DNA of 34,214 nucleotides from Discostella pseudostelligera (GCA_036940085.1 JALLBK010000071.1:1-34214); one strand, 5' to 3'. Counted from the stretch's first letter, positions 19,001 to 26,800 are shown. The notes: a model not told the origin generated them from the sequence alone. Numbers and translations are program-made.

Positions 19001-19670
19001 CGGTATGAGGCCTTACATGCCACCGCCGATGATGGGTGGTGGTCCTGGATATGGACATCCGCATGACATGGATGATCGCTACATGGGTGGTGGTGATGGT
19101 CATGGTTGGGGAGGAGGCGGCAACTTTGGTGGCGTGGGAAATAGGCGCTCTTTTAGTCGCAGTCCATCCTATCGTCGTGAACGAGACAGGGGACATCGCA
19201 GGTCTCGGAGCTATTCTCGCAGTCGATCACGTTCCTACAGCCGCGGAAGGGATCGTAGTGATAGGCACCGTGACCGTGGGAGACATGACGACGGTAGAAG
19301 GCGGTATGATGACGACAGTCGCCGAGGCTCCTCTCGTCGCTACCGCAGCAAAAGTCGAAGCCGCTCCCGTCAGCGAGACAGTCCAGTGTCACCAAACCGT
19401 GGTAGGCCCAATGATGATGCTGGGAACTTCTCTGATGATCCCGAGGCAGGAAGGAGTCTCAGTAGGAGCCTCAGTCCCAATGATGGCAATGCCATGGATC
19501 GTACGTCGAAGAAGAGGGATGGGAAAGACGCTAGTGGCAGGAGCGATGGAAGGAGCCGCAGCAGGGATCATGGAAGTCGTCGACGCAAGCGGAGTAAGGG
19601 TAGCCGTCGTGGTAAGGAGTCGTCCAAGAGACGTGGTGGTAGTCGGAGCAGATCGCGAGACAGACATTGA
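16071..19670 (+). CDS. SET-domain methyltransferase fused to RRM and RS domain
   Basis: One uninterrupted frame of 1199 residues. The N-terminal half is a split SET domain of the Rubisco-LSMT/SETD3-SETD6 type. It has an opening strand region (residues ~140-170), a Gly/Ser-rich insert before it, PFLDMLNHEDNALQVCW around residue 420 with the Asn-His of the SAM site, and YGVLDNEQFMLQYGF around 472, followed by a helical substrate-binding-like region. An RRM lies at about 838-915 with RNP2 (LHIGNL) and RNP1 (RGFGFVTM). A C-x2-C-x6-C-x-C cluster (CSNCGYRPRWCTC, near 944) and a Met/Pro/Gly-rich linker follow. The last ~170 residues are dense in Arg-Ser dipeptides, as in SR splicing factors. Likely role: a lysine or histidine methyltransferase directed to RNA-processing complexes in the nucleus. 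The domain calls are firm; the function of the combination is inferred. Confidence 0.88.
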   Translation: MTYNDIIQEGIPEGGSASLKSRLIRFRKWATKSAKITVHGALCIVNGEATDGTRNAPVLVFETARTTDPRTGGGGGGGSMSSLSVGGLNNHINSSSSASSFLGGGGGSNAGSSSEVRCGAIDSVSDQALYDRSIGCQVRTVRELKKDEIALSIPVSAMITPDLIALSDAGQAILACCSSSGSSSVDDTNYNNSFWNAFGVTSALEKVQFEKIAQSNGTQLLVKILQERKKVETALMKGEEFAMEVNERGDSNYNNDKQPKKLAPLGGISHRAPFLAFLVHQRFANEQSPPVAENNYLISEDVPETFAPYARTLPSSVCVPICWKRNELALLAGCIPGMPALQKVAARTMQLATELVALVDAGLIYRFPTIFTPGMITWDRWVWAAAVYESRVLSMSSLPSWIWSDATSPSRVWESCGVMVPFLDMLNHEDNALQVCWKNATTAEDDEDEASVKRLNLITNEKTKKHMQIYRNYGVLDNEQFMLQYGFTRMSNPADKVRIAWALVDGVGGVPPPKDYEQDGSVSIPVSQLVYESSDPDSLKAWWTEQRLALLGYTVQNNVDTLELLKRGKKITFCAFNSGKIDHALLAVAVVATLPPTKVEEMHSKLSSTTPSKSLEGFVLDLVCQNTVQLYLRFLLSKKLEKLLQSLNSCLRDHFNSVQLWTKASMGGLNYVAESGDGAMPIEGGGGENSTVVGWQSFFDNYVWYSTMEVEERYYSMAPDSCVLSLYDGHVRSLQTTLDILAPDAAINDNMKRLLEDLGCVIDSTASHPTLADMKPAGHPFVAAVTDSVDDQVMLKDSGEEMKPQDPPKIDDQGNAGVGNNGGNGNKRDRDRRKGDRPPAIKLHIGNLSYKTLPNQLYDFFTSLYGKGSVLECHIPTERDTGNSRGFGFVTMPENHAKAALESGRKHEMDGRILKVAESNSVGSGKVKQGGRNNMPPAPSSDRCSNCGYRPRWCTCNPNMMPMNMGRGGPPPPDYMYGMRPYMPPPMMGGGPGYGHPHDMDDRYMGGGDGHGWGGGGNFGGVGNRRSFSRSPSYRRERDRGHRRSRSYSRSRSRSYSRGRDRSDRHRDRGRHDDGRRRYDDDSRRGSSRRYRSKSRSRSRQRDSPVSPNRGRPNDDAGNFSDDPEAGRSLSRSLSPNDGNAMDRTSKKRDGKDASGRSDGRSRSRDHGSRRRKRSKGSRRGKESSKRRGGSRSRSRDRH

Positions 19671-20019
19671 GAGGCTGTTATCATGATCACCGATTCTATT
19701 CCATGCTGAGAATGATGGTTCCCTCTTTGATTAAAAGGAGGTGAAACCTTGAATAATGATTTGCAACAGATTCTGCACTTCTAACTCACACATAAAAGAT
19801 AATAAGTTACTAACTGAATTGTTCCATTTCAAGCCCGACCTGGTCTCAGCGCTCTTCACTGTTCCGTTCCTCCACAAATTCACCATCTATTTATCCCTTG
19901 CTACCTGACGGTCTGCATTGGATTACATTAACATGCCTGTTCAGAGTTACACTCTATATAATGGTAGCTCCCACACGCAAATTTCTTCGAGCGTGCATAG
20001 ATCTTTACAAAATGGTCAC
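19671..20019. other. Convergent 3' gap
   Basis: This gap lies between the SET-RRM-RS and mevalonate kinase tails. It is AT-rich with no gene or strong hairpin seen. A short open stretch crosses it into the antisense of the kinase, but the translation is not protein-like. Confidence 0.5.
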
Positions 20020-20970
20020 TCAAGCAAACGTAGTCTTCCAAACCTGAGGTGCCAACTTCTCCAAAGCCGACGCCACAGCATCCTGTATCTCCTCTGTGGG
20101 TGTCAATGCAATCATGAGCCCACCTCGACCAGTACCACTCATTTTTGCACCTACCGCTCCCGCAGCACGAGCAGCATCGACCAAATCATCCAATTCCTTA
20201 CAACTAACTGTCATCTTTTGCAGTATTGTATGGTTCTGATCCATCAATTTACCAAGTTTAATCAAGTCGCCATCCTCCACAACCTTCTCGGCCTCCTGTA
20301 CCAGACTCAAGTACTCAGTCATAATTGTCTCAAACCATGCCTCATCCGCTTCTTTCATAGCACGGACATCCCCCACAACTTTGGTAGTACTCGCAGTGAT
20401 TCCAGTAGATGCATAGACAATTCGAATCGCCGATGGGAATGACTTCTTCTCGAAGATTGGTGCACCATCCGTACGTTGAAATCGTAGCAATCCACCAAAG
20501 GTTGCTGCGGTATTATCAATTCCAGACGGAGTGCCATGATATCCCTTCTCACCCTCATACCCGGCTGCATTGATTTCATCTTCGGTAAGATTCCGTGAAT
20601 CGGCAATGTTTACAGCCCGTGCAAGAGACACTACCTGTGCCGCCGAGGCGCCAATGCCAGAGGCACAACAGAGGTCACCACCAAATGTCAACCGTATGCC
20701 ACGAACTGCGGGATCGACACCAAGATGTTTCAAAGTTAGATTAATGGCCTCATCACCTTCCTCTTTCTTTGTATCCTTGTAGAGTGGGACGGCGGGACGA
20801 TTGTCAATCACTTCCAATTTGCCAGGTGCATCATCGAGATATTCGATTTGGCAGTCGGTGTAGGCGGAGACGGCACCGACGAGTGCGGGAGCTTTGTAGA
20901 CGACGAGATGCTCGCCGAATAGAATTAGTTTCCCGAATGCACGAGTTTTGTCGATAGGGAAGGCACTCAT
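20020..20970 (-). CDS. Mevalonate kinase (GHMP kinase family)
   Basis: Phosphorylates mevalonate with ATP, an early step of the mevalonate route to isoprenoids and sterols, normally in the cytosol or peroxisome. Motif 1 (GKLILFGEHLVVY, residues ~13-25) carries the Lys and the GEH signature. The ATP loop is CCASGIGASAAQ (~101-112). GTPSGIDNTAATFGG (~146-160) holds the catalytic Asp (~152). KMSGTGRGGL is the third GHMP motif. The start at 20970 (MSAFPIDKTRAFGK) puts motif 1 at the usual distance, and the 13 residues upstream in the frame are not family-like. At 316 residues it is shorter than animal and plant enzymes (~390) and resembles the compact form seen in trypanosomatids and archaea. No presequence is visible. 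It ends about 350 bases from the SET gene tail. Confidence 0.93.
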   Translation of the reverse strand: MSAFPIDKTRAFGKLILFGEHLVVYKAPALVGAVSAYTDCQIEYLDDAPGKLEVIDNRPAVPLYKDTKKEEGDEAINLTLKHLGVDPAVRGIRLTFGGDLCCASGIGASAAQVVSLARAVNIADSRNLTEDEINAAGYEGEKGYHGTPSGIDNTAATFGGLLRFQRTDGAPIFEKKSFPSAIRIVYASTGITASTTKVVGDVRAMKEADEAWFETIMTEYLSLVQEAEKVVEDGDLIKLGKLMDQNHTILQKMTVSCKELDDLVDAARAAGAVGAKMSGTGRGGLMIALTPTEEIQDAVASALEKLAPQVWKTTFA

Positions 20971-21424
20971 GATGGAAGATAATCTAGAGTTCACGTGCAT
21001 GCAATACAAGCTACTACTACAAGCATACGATGCGATCTACATTCATGGCCAATGCGGGTTTGTTTTGGTTTTGGGTTGAATGAATGAAGTGCGTGGTACG
21101 TAAGTACGTGGCCGAAAATGGCGGGAAATAAGAATCTTTGAATTGAAAATGGCGGGATGAACGCGATCATTCAGCGACGTATTACTGTCGCATTGAATTC
21201 TTGAACGAGAACCCCGCACAGCCGACTTCCGACTTGGACTTCCACCGATATCGTATCGTAGCATCTTGCAAGGTGAGAAGGTTGAGTCCTTTTGAGTCCG
21301 ATGATGCAGGATGATGCGATGGTTTGGTTTGTAGAAGTAGAAGTAGTGGTAGTGGTCGATGCTGATTGATAGATGTATCCCATTAATTCAACGATAATCA
21401 TAAACAGATACCTTTGAAGACATA
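20971..21424. other. Divergent gap with paired E2F-like sites
   Basis: This 454-base gap separates the mevalonate kinase and RING starts. It holds two AAAATGGCGGGA copies (21115-21126 and 21146-21157). ACGTGGC (21106-21112) precedes the first in the same order and nearly the same spacing as the G-box composites elsewhere. No gene was found. Confidence 0.5.
21106..21157 (+). promoter_or_regulatory. ACGTGGC plus two AAAATGGCGGGA sites
   Basis: ACGTGGC (21106-21112) is followed by AAAATGGCGGGA (21115-21126), with GGCGGGA starting eight bases after the end of ACGTGGC (nine in the full modules). A second AAAATGGCGGGA is at 21146-21157. The cluster lies about 140-190 bases upstream of the mevalonate kinase start and may serve both divergent genes. 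Confidence 0.45.
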
Positions 21425-22423
21425 ATGTTGGAAGAATACGATTATTATATAAGTCTTGATGAGCGAGAGCTCCAGCATTCAGCCTGGGGGGGTAGCGATC
21501 ATCGACAGCAACAAATGCAGTGGCACAACTCGACAAATCCAATGGGAGTCAATGGTACATCCACATGGACAGTATCCATGGTATCACGTGCATACCTCGA
21601 GACAATAATGGTTTTCCTGCTCGCAATTCTATTGTACTTTGCTTTCATATGCTGCACTCGTTGGGACAGACGAGAGATGACCAAACGAGATGTGGACAAG
21701 AGTGTCATAACGAGGGTGAGTGATGGGAAGCGTGAATTAGTCTTGAAATTCCATGCATGTGTTGTTGTTTTCATTTCTTATCCATCTATTTTTCATCATT
21801 CATCACAGAGAGTCCTTGCTCATGGTCAGTCTCAGGATTTCCATAGCCCCATCACAGAGGTCGGGGGTTCCAAGAATAATTGTTGTAGTAAATGTTTCAT
21901 TGTACGATGTATTTTTAAGAGGGAGAAGAGGAAAAAAATTCACCCTCATCATCCTGCAGAGTCGGCTTCTGAAATTCTGGAGGTATATAGAACCATGTCG
22001 AATACTCCAACAAGTAACAAGCCTCAATTGTTGTGTGCACAGTGTGATCTTGAATCTAGCCGTGAAGTATCCGACGATTGTCCGCAAGCGAAAACTGATG
22101 ATGATACCGGTGGTAGCATTGATATTGCCCTTGCTGAGGAGGGGTTGGGTGGGCTCGGTACTAATCAGTTAACATGCCCAATTTGCATCGAGCCATTCCG
22201 TGTGGAAGAACAGGTGACATGGTCGAAAATCGGCCAATGTCGACATGTATTTCATTATGATTGTATCCTACCATGGGCAGTGCTTGGAAATTACGAGTGT
22301 CCGGTTTGTAGAGCGCATTTTTGGAGTGAACAACCTCGTCGATGCTGCCTTCCACCAAGAAAATTAGAGGCGGACAGGAAGGAGAGTAGATTTTGCGTTC
22401 GACATGGACTAGTCTCGCCGTAA
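21425..22423 (+). CDS. Single-pass membrane RING-H2 protein (probable E3 ubiquitin ligase)
   Basis: The whole span is open (332 residues). However, 21716-21808 has a GTGAGT donor, a T-rich tract and a CACAG acceptor in phase 0, so it is probably a 93-base intron whose length is a multiple of three. Splicing gives 301 residues. A hydrophobic helix (TIMVFLLAILLYFAFICC) near residues 60-78 anchors the protein. A basic patch (KREKRKKIHPHH) and an acidic linker follow. The C-terminal RING-H2 has CPIC, then C-R-H-x2-H-x2-C and CPVC (C3H2C3 order), starting at about 22174. It is similar in plan to ATL-type ligases. Substrate is unknown. It ends only 113 bases from the SAM-domain gene tail. Confidence 0.85.
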   Translation: MLEEYDYYISLDERELQHSAWGGSDHRQQQMQWHNSTNPMGVNGTSTWTVSMVSRAYLETIMVFLLAILLYFAFICCTRWDRREMTKRDVDKSVITRVSDGKRELVLKFHACVVVFISYPSIFHHSSQRVLAHGQSQDFHSPITEVGGSKNNCCSKCFIVRCIFKREKRKKIHPHHPAESASEILEVYRTMSNTPTSNKPQLLCAQCDLESSREVSDDCPQAKTDDDTGGSIDIALAEEGLGGLGTNQLTCPICIEPFRVEEQVTWSKIGQCRHVFHYDCILPWAVLGNYECPVCRAHFWSEQPRRCCLPPRKLEADRKESRFCVRHGLVSP

Positions 22424-22536
22424 GGAATGAGAACACTGAATAAGATGATTGTTGTATGTATTAATATCTGTTGATCCGTGTAGTTGAAAATATTCAATAT
22501 TGGCAACATTGTCTGCAGATTGTTGTATATTCATAG

Positions 22537-25416
22537 TCATCGCTGTTCCTTTTCAAGAATTGCCTTTGCGTTCGAGAAGATTTGGCTGAAACTTCGTGGA
22601 TTCGTCTCCTTTAGGCCAGCGCACATTTCCATTACCTGAGTAACTTCCAACTCAAGTCTTTGGATGCCATAAAACACGCAATGGAGTAGCCCGTCGTACA
22701 CATTCTTCCTGCATCTCTGGTCTCTATGTTCAGCGAATCCGAAAAAGAGGTTTATGAGCATACTCAAGTCATTTTCATCCAGCATCGGGTCGATGACTTC
22801 CATAGTTCGTTCTTTCTCGGTTATTTCCGCAACCCACTCGATGACTTCAATGCTATTAGGACTGTTTGCTGTGGATTTGCGAGACTTGGGCGTCGATGTT
22901 GTCAACCCGACCCCCAGAACATGCGATATACTTTCCATAGAATTTGCTAATGTGAAACACCGTCCATGCAGTTGAGCAAGCACTGTTTTAGAAACTGATC
23001 CGCACTGCTTACTTTTGAGAAGCTTTAATGACTCAATCATGATAGTCTTCCAAGAATTTTGACAAACAAGCTCACAGCCCATCGCAACTCCTATCATGCC
23101 CACGGCGATGAGTGAACTACGAATCACATGAACATTGCCATTTTTCGCACCAAGTATATCTTGGATGACATTGAGAGCGACTGGTCTCGAGTTGCAACCT
23201 TCCTCACGAGCAGCACCCTTGCCAATTTGAGAGAGTAGTTCTGCCTTGTCTTTCCACTTCATATTTGCTTGATCTGCACTTTGAAGTTGCTTTAACAGCT
23301 CTGATACGTCTTCTACCTCATCAACTGATTCCACTGCTACGGTCTGTTCGTCAGGCTCGGTTTGCTTTGGCGGCTGTTGGCAGCGAACTGGGTTTGGTTT
23401 CTCCTTTGGAGTAATGGCTAATGATTCGTCGCCCTCATCCCTATGTTTAGAGCTTTGTTTCGCGGTGGTGGGCGGAAGTATCTTGCTCATGGAAGTGTTC
23501 GTTTTACTACTATCAACGGATGAAAGAAACGTCAAGCACCCATTGCTGGAGAGAAATGCCACTCCGTTTTCACTCATGTCGTCACCCAATCGAATGTAAC
23601 CAACTCCCTTTGATCGAAACTGGGGTGCAACTCTACGTCCGCCACTACCGGCTTCTTTTTGTGGGTACCATCCTCCAGTGTCTTTCTGTGGATCTAAGAT
23701 GACATCAATTGCTCCGGTGCAACCTTTGAAGAAATCTCCAACCGACATGGAAGCGGATTTACCTGTCAGCATTTGCACGTTCTCCTCTCCGAGGCGAAAT
23801 TCATAAATCGATTTGTCTTTTGATAGCCTCGATGCAGCTAGGTTGTGGTCGACGTAGTATCCTTTCACGTTTCTTACCCGGATGCATTCAGTGCCAACCT
23901 CGTTCTTCCTGCCGATGATGTTACCAATGCCGGATTGTTCGACTTTGCCGATGAAATCGATGTCACCAATTATGATCCTCACACAGTTCTTCTTTCCTGG
24001 TTCCTTGGTCTCTGCCATGCATTCCATCTTTTTGGGGCCGGAAAAAACAATCTTGTCTCCGAGCTGAGGGTTGTCGTGAACGATCCATAATGCATGATGT
24101 TGTGTCGGGTCCTCGTCGTTGGATGGATGATTCTTAGCTCCTTGGTTGTGAATTGCTTGACTATGCACCGATTGACTGTGAACTGCTTGACTGTGAATTG
24201 CTTGACTGTGAACTGCTTGGCTGTGAGTTGATTGATTGTGAACTTCTGTATCTCCGAGGGCCCTCTCGTATTCTTCCCAGCAAGCTTTGCAGTAAAAAAT
24301 TCCGGGGTTGTCGACGTCCGGTTCACAATCTTCTCTAGAGCCGCATGTTTCGCAGCTGCTCGTTGCATGATTTTGTTTACTGCTAGAGATGAGATGACTG
24401 CTTTCTCTATTGCCCTTCCGACTCCGACACCTAGACAGAAGACGGTCTTGACTCAACCCTGGAGAGCTCATAGAATGCGATCTACTAAGCGCTGAGTTTG
24501 GAGGAGATACTTTCATCCCACCCTCGCCAACTGTTGACGTTCTGGCCAATTTTCTCATTTTCTTCTCTACTTCGTCGATTTGCTTCCGGTACGTTGGATC
24601 TGAAGTCAATTTGAGCACAAGATCGTCGTTCTGGGGTACTTTATTTGTCAAATTGTTTTCCTTCTCCTTTGGCGGCGGTGCCTCCCAAACACCCGTCTTT
24701 TCCTTGTACTTGCTCTCCTCCAGCTTTCTCTGTTTGTGAAGCTCGAGTCTCTCTTCTGGGGTGAGCTTCTTCGTCTGTGTGTCAGCACTACCCCCTCGAG
24801 CATTACTACTGGAGCTGATTTTGGACGTAGCAAGCCTGGCCTCCAATGCAGCAATTTTCTCCGCTTGCTGTCGAATGAGACGCTCCTTCACAGAGACTAC
24901 ATCACTATCATCATCACGCTCGCGACTAGATGGGGTATAATTGTTCATTTCCTGACGAGCATAATCACTGAGCAATGATGATTCCTCAATCAACGTCTTC
25001 CTCTTGGGAATTGACATTGGACCTTTGGGTGTTTCATTGGATATCCCAACAGTAGCTCGTCTGTCGCTCCCCGTGTCACCACCAGACGTGACCGCTCGCT
25101 TGATACGCCTGATATGGCCAATTTTGACACCCAACTCCAATAAATCATTTTCGGTAGCATCCTCGAGAGAAGTGACATCATCGTATCCATTTTGTATCAG
25201 TGAATTGCAATACAAGTCGGCCACCTCGCGAGATATTCTCAATTCCTCGTGAAGGAAAGTGTGTAGTCCACCTAGATCGTCGGAAGAGACTGGTAACTCG
25301 TACTGATTTCTTGATTTCCCTTGCCTCGATGGACTGATAACCAAAGTATTTCTCGACATTCTATCTGTGGTTGACGATGATGATGACGGACGCTGCTGCG
25401 TTGCCGTTGAATACAT
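22537..25416 (-). CDS. SAM-domain protein with Cys cluster, pentapeptide repeat and helical C-terminus
   Basis: One open frame of 959 residues. A sterile alpha motif domain occupies about 48-109 (LHTFLHEELRISREVADLYC through LLELGVKIGHIRRIKRAV). A charged coiled-coil-prone region with RLIRQQAEKIAALEARLA follows. At about 353-384 a cysteine cluster, C-x2-C-x5-C-x11-C-x2-C-W-x2-Y-E, probably binds zinc. Next come about six 5-residue units of the H-S-Q-A-[VI] type. A beta-rich central region follows, then a helical C-terminal part (from about 700; LKQLQSADQANMKWKDKAELL) that resembles HEAT/TOG-like repeats, though this is tentative. SAM domains mediate protein or RNA contacts, so a scaffold role is plausible. 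I know no named protein with this order. Confidence 0.75.
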   Translation of the reverse strand: MYSTATQQRPSSSSSTTDRMSRNTLVISPSRQGKSRNQYELPVSSDDLGGLHTFLHEELRISREVADLYCNSLIQNGYDDVTSLEDATENDLLELGVKIGHIRRIKRAVTSGGDTGSDRRATVGISNETPKGPMSIPKRKTLIEESSLLSDYARQEMNNYTPSSRERDDDSDVVSVKERLIRQQAEKIAALEARLATSKISSSSNARGGSADTQTKKLTPEERLELHKQRKLEESKYKEKTGVWEAPPPKEKENNLTNKVPQNDDLVLKLTSDPTYRKQIDEVEKKMRKLARTSTVGEGGMKVSPPNSALSRSHSMSSPGLSQDRLLSRCRSRKGNRESSHLISSSKQNHATSSCETCGSREDCEPDVDNPGIFYCKACWEEYERALGDTEVHNQSTHSQAVHSQAIHSQAVHSQSVHSQAIHNQGAKNHPSNDEDPTQHHALWIVHDNPQLGDKIVFSGPKKMECMAETKEPGKKNCVRIIIGDIDFIGKVEQSGIGNIIGRKNEVGTECIRVRNVKGYYVDHNLAASRLSKDKSIYEFRLGEENVQMLTGKSASMSVGDFFKGCTGAIDVILDPQKDTGGWYPQKEAGSGGRRVAPQFRSKGVGYIRLGDDMSENGVAFLSSNGCLTFLSSVDSSKTNTSMSKILPPTTAKQSSKHRDEGDESLAITPKEKPNPVRCQQPPKQTEPDEQTVAVESVDEVEDVSELLKQLQSADQANMKWKDKAELLSQIGKGAAREEGCNSRPVALNVIQDILGAKNGNVHVIRSSLIAVGMIGVAMGCELVCQNSWKTIMIESLKLLKSKQCGSVSKTVLAQLHGRCFTLANSMESISHVLGVGLTTSTPKSRKSTANSPNSIEVIEWVAEITEKERTMEVIDPMLDENDLSMLINLFFGFAEHRDQRCRKNVYDGLLHCVFYGIQRLELEVTQVMEMCAGLKETNPRSFSQIFSNAKAILEKEQR
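24141..24245. repeat. In-frame 15-bp tandem repeat
   Basis: About six diverged 15-base units based on TTGACTGTGAACTGC encode the pentapeptide repeat of the SAM-domain protein on the minus strand. Unit length is a multiple of three, so copy number can vary without breaking the frame. It is not a CRISPR: there are no unique spacers. Confidence 0.8.
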
Positions 25417-25828
25417 GTCTAAGCGTCTGGCGCCGACTCTGAATTCTGAAGGTGCTACTCCAACTCTCAGTCTCTGCCAGTATTCTGTGCGACGTCCCTT
25501 CCAGTGTAGCGTTCAAATGCTTAGACTGCTGCCGTGGCCTTGTCGTTGCCCCTGGTTTTGGCCGCCATGGTTGGATGTGGAAAAGGTTGAATGGTTTGCT
25601 TGCTTTGAAGGTGCGGCGGAGTCTCCCGCCAAAACAAAGATCCAGATTTTGGCGCGAAAGCCCTGCGCGGAGCTTCCCGCGAAAATCGAAGGCGCGCGGA
25701 GCTTCCCGCCAGATCCTCTCCCCCTCGCATCATTCACTTGAACGACGAACCATGAACCCATCCACCCGCGGCGCGGCTACTACCAGCTATTGTACTCCCA
25801 CTGACAATCCACAACAACTCGAAAGACC
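25417..25828. other. Divergent gap with E2F-site cluster
   Basis: This 412-base gap separates the SAM-domain and DUF2237 starts. Its centre holds the GC-rich E2F cluster (25624-25710). Open frames cross it but have no protein-like features. Confidence 0.5.
25624..25710. promoter_or_regulatory. Four E2F-like sites and a 16-bp direct repeat
   Basis: TCCCGCCAAAA (25624-25634), the near-palindromic TTTTGGCGCGAAA (25647-25659), TTCCCGCGAAAA (25674-25685) and TTCCCGCC (25703-25710) all fit or nearly fit the E2F/DP consensus TTTSSCGC. GCGCGGAGCTTCCCGC is repeated exactly at 25665-25680 and 25694-25709, so part of the cluster arose by local duplication. The position between two divergent starts suggests a shared, possibly cell-cycle-linked promoter. 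Confidence 0.6.
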
Positions 25829-26571
25829 ATGATACCAAGAAGATCGATTCCACCGCTACTCATATCCGTGTGTTTAATGCTGTCAAGGGCCGCGGCATGG
25901 TCCACTCTGTATCAGTATCACGCTAAGCATCAAGTTGTTGCTCCTACTCGTTGCCAGATGGCAGAAGGGGACGACATCAGCAATTTCGTTGATAGTGTTG
26001 GATCGAAACATTCTGGCTACAATGTTCTTGGAACCGAACTCTCATGTTGCTGCTCAAACGTCGGAGGTTCGGGAATTGGTACGGGATTTTATAGAATTGG
26101 GTTCTGTGTTCTTTTTACCGCCGCAACGCAGCAAATCTTCAGATAATGAACAACTTACCTGCATCGCATCCCATCACATCGACTCACTCTAGCGACGGGA
26201 GATATGGATATGGGCCGCCATACAGTATGTGTGCGTGTAACTGAAGAATTTCTGGCCTATTCAAAATCGGTGGGTAATGATCTGAGCACTACCATGCCAG
26301 AATACAACTTCCTGGCTTGAACGAAGGTGACATTTGGTGTCTTTGCGCTCAGCGGCGGGCACAGGCGTATAATGCTGGGAAGGCTCCAAAGCTATATCTT
26401 CAGGCTACTCATGAGAAGACATTGGATTACATTCCTCTTGAAATATTGAAAGTGTTTGCAATTGATGCGGATGAAGCGAATGCAGTAATGAACAAGCTCA
26501 AATTACAAAGAAATAAGCTTGATGAGCTGGTGCGCACTGAAGTGAGAGATGACGAGGATTCGTTTCAGTGA
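25829..26571 (+). pseudogene. DUF2237 family gene, frame disrupted
   Basis: DUF2237 proteins are small, widespread and of unknown function. Exon 1 (25829 to about 26105) gives a hydrophobic N-terminus (IPPLLISVCLMLSRAAAW), then NVLGTELSCCCSNVGGSG and TGFYRIGF, the family start. Sequence resumes at 26193 after a CTCTAG acceptor with TGDMDMGRHTVCVRVTEEFL, then YSKSVGNDLST and MPEYNF. The only in-frame GT donor (GTGTTC at 26106) is weak and loses a Cys expected before TG. After MPEYNF at about 26311 the family continues one base out of phase (LNEGDIWCLCAQR, YLQATHEKTLDYIPLEILK) to 26571, so one base is missing in the TTCC tract 26309-26312 where relatives read F-P-G-L. The rest of the sequence looks well conserved, so this may be a recent break or a sequence error rather than an old pseudogene. 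Confidence 0.72.
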
Positions 26572-26800
26572 TCAGCTAATAACGAATACAATTAGTATTG
26601 GCTAGACGGTATTATGTTCAGTTTAGTTTGTGATATCGTACTTACACCGACCTTAGAATATGAAATCGACACTTGCAATTCAGGAATGTTCCTGGATTAT
26701 TGTTTATCACATTTAGACAAAAATAAGTTGTGGAGTTCTGACCGGTGCCATCAGAGACAACTCCAACATTGAGTAAAATTTTGGGTGCAGACCAAACCTG

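Noticed and set aside
19036..19686. 216-codon open frame overlapping the RS-domain part of the SET-RRM-RS gene
   Set aside because: It is a +1 shadow of Arg/Ser codons; its Val/Met/Gly-rich translation has no domain, while the main frame has a clear RS domain and stop.
20971..21009. Thirteen-residue upstream extension of mevalonate kinase
   Set aside because: The Met at 20970 places the GHMP motif 1 at the normal distance; the extra residues are not family-like and form no convincing targeting signal.
24141..24245. Short tandem repeat considered as a CRISPR array
   Set aside because: Units are contiguous, 15 bases and in frame within a protein gene; there are no spacers.
25452..25832. Open frames of about 125 codons across the SAM-domain/DUF2237 gap
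   Set aside because: They run through the E2F cluster and the start of the minus-strand gene and show no protein features.
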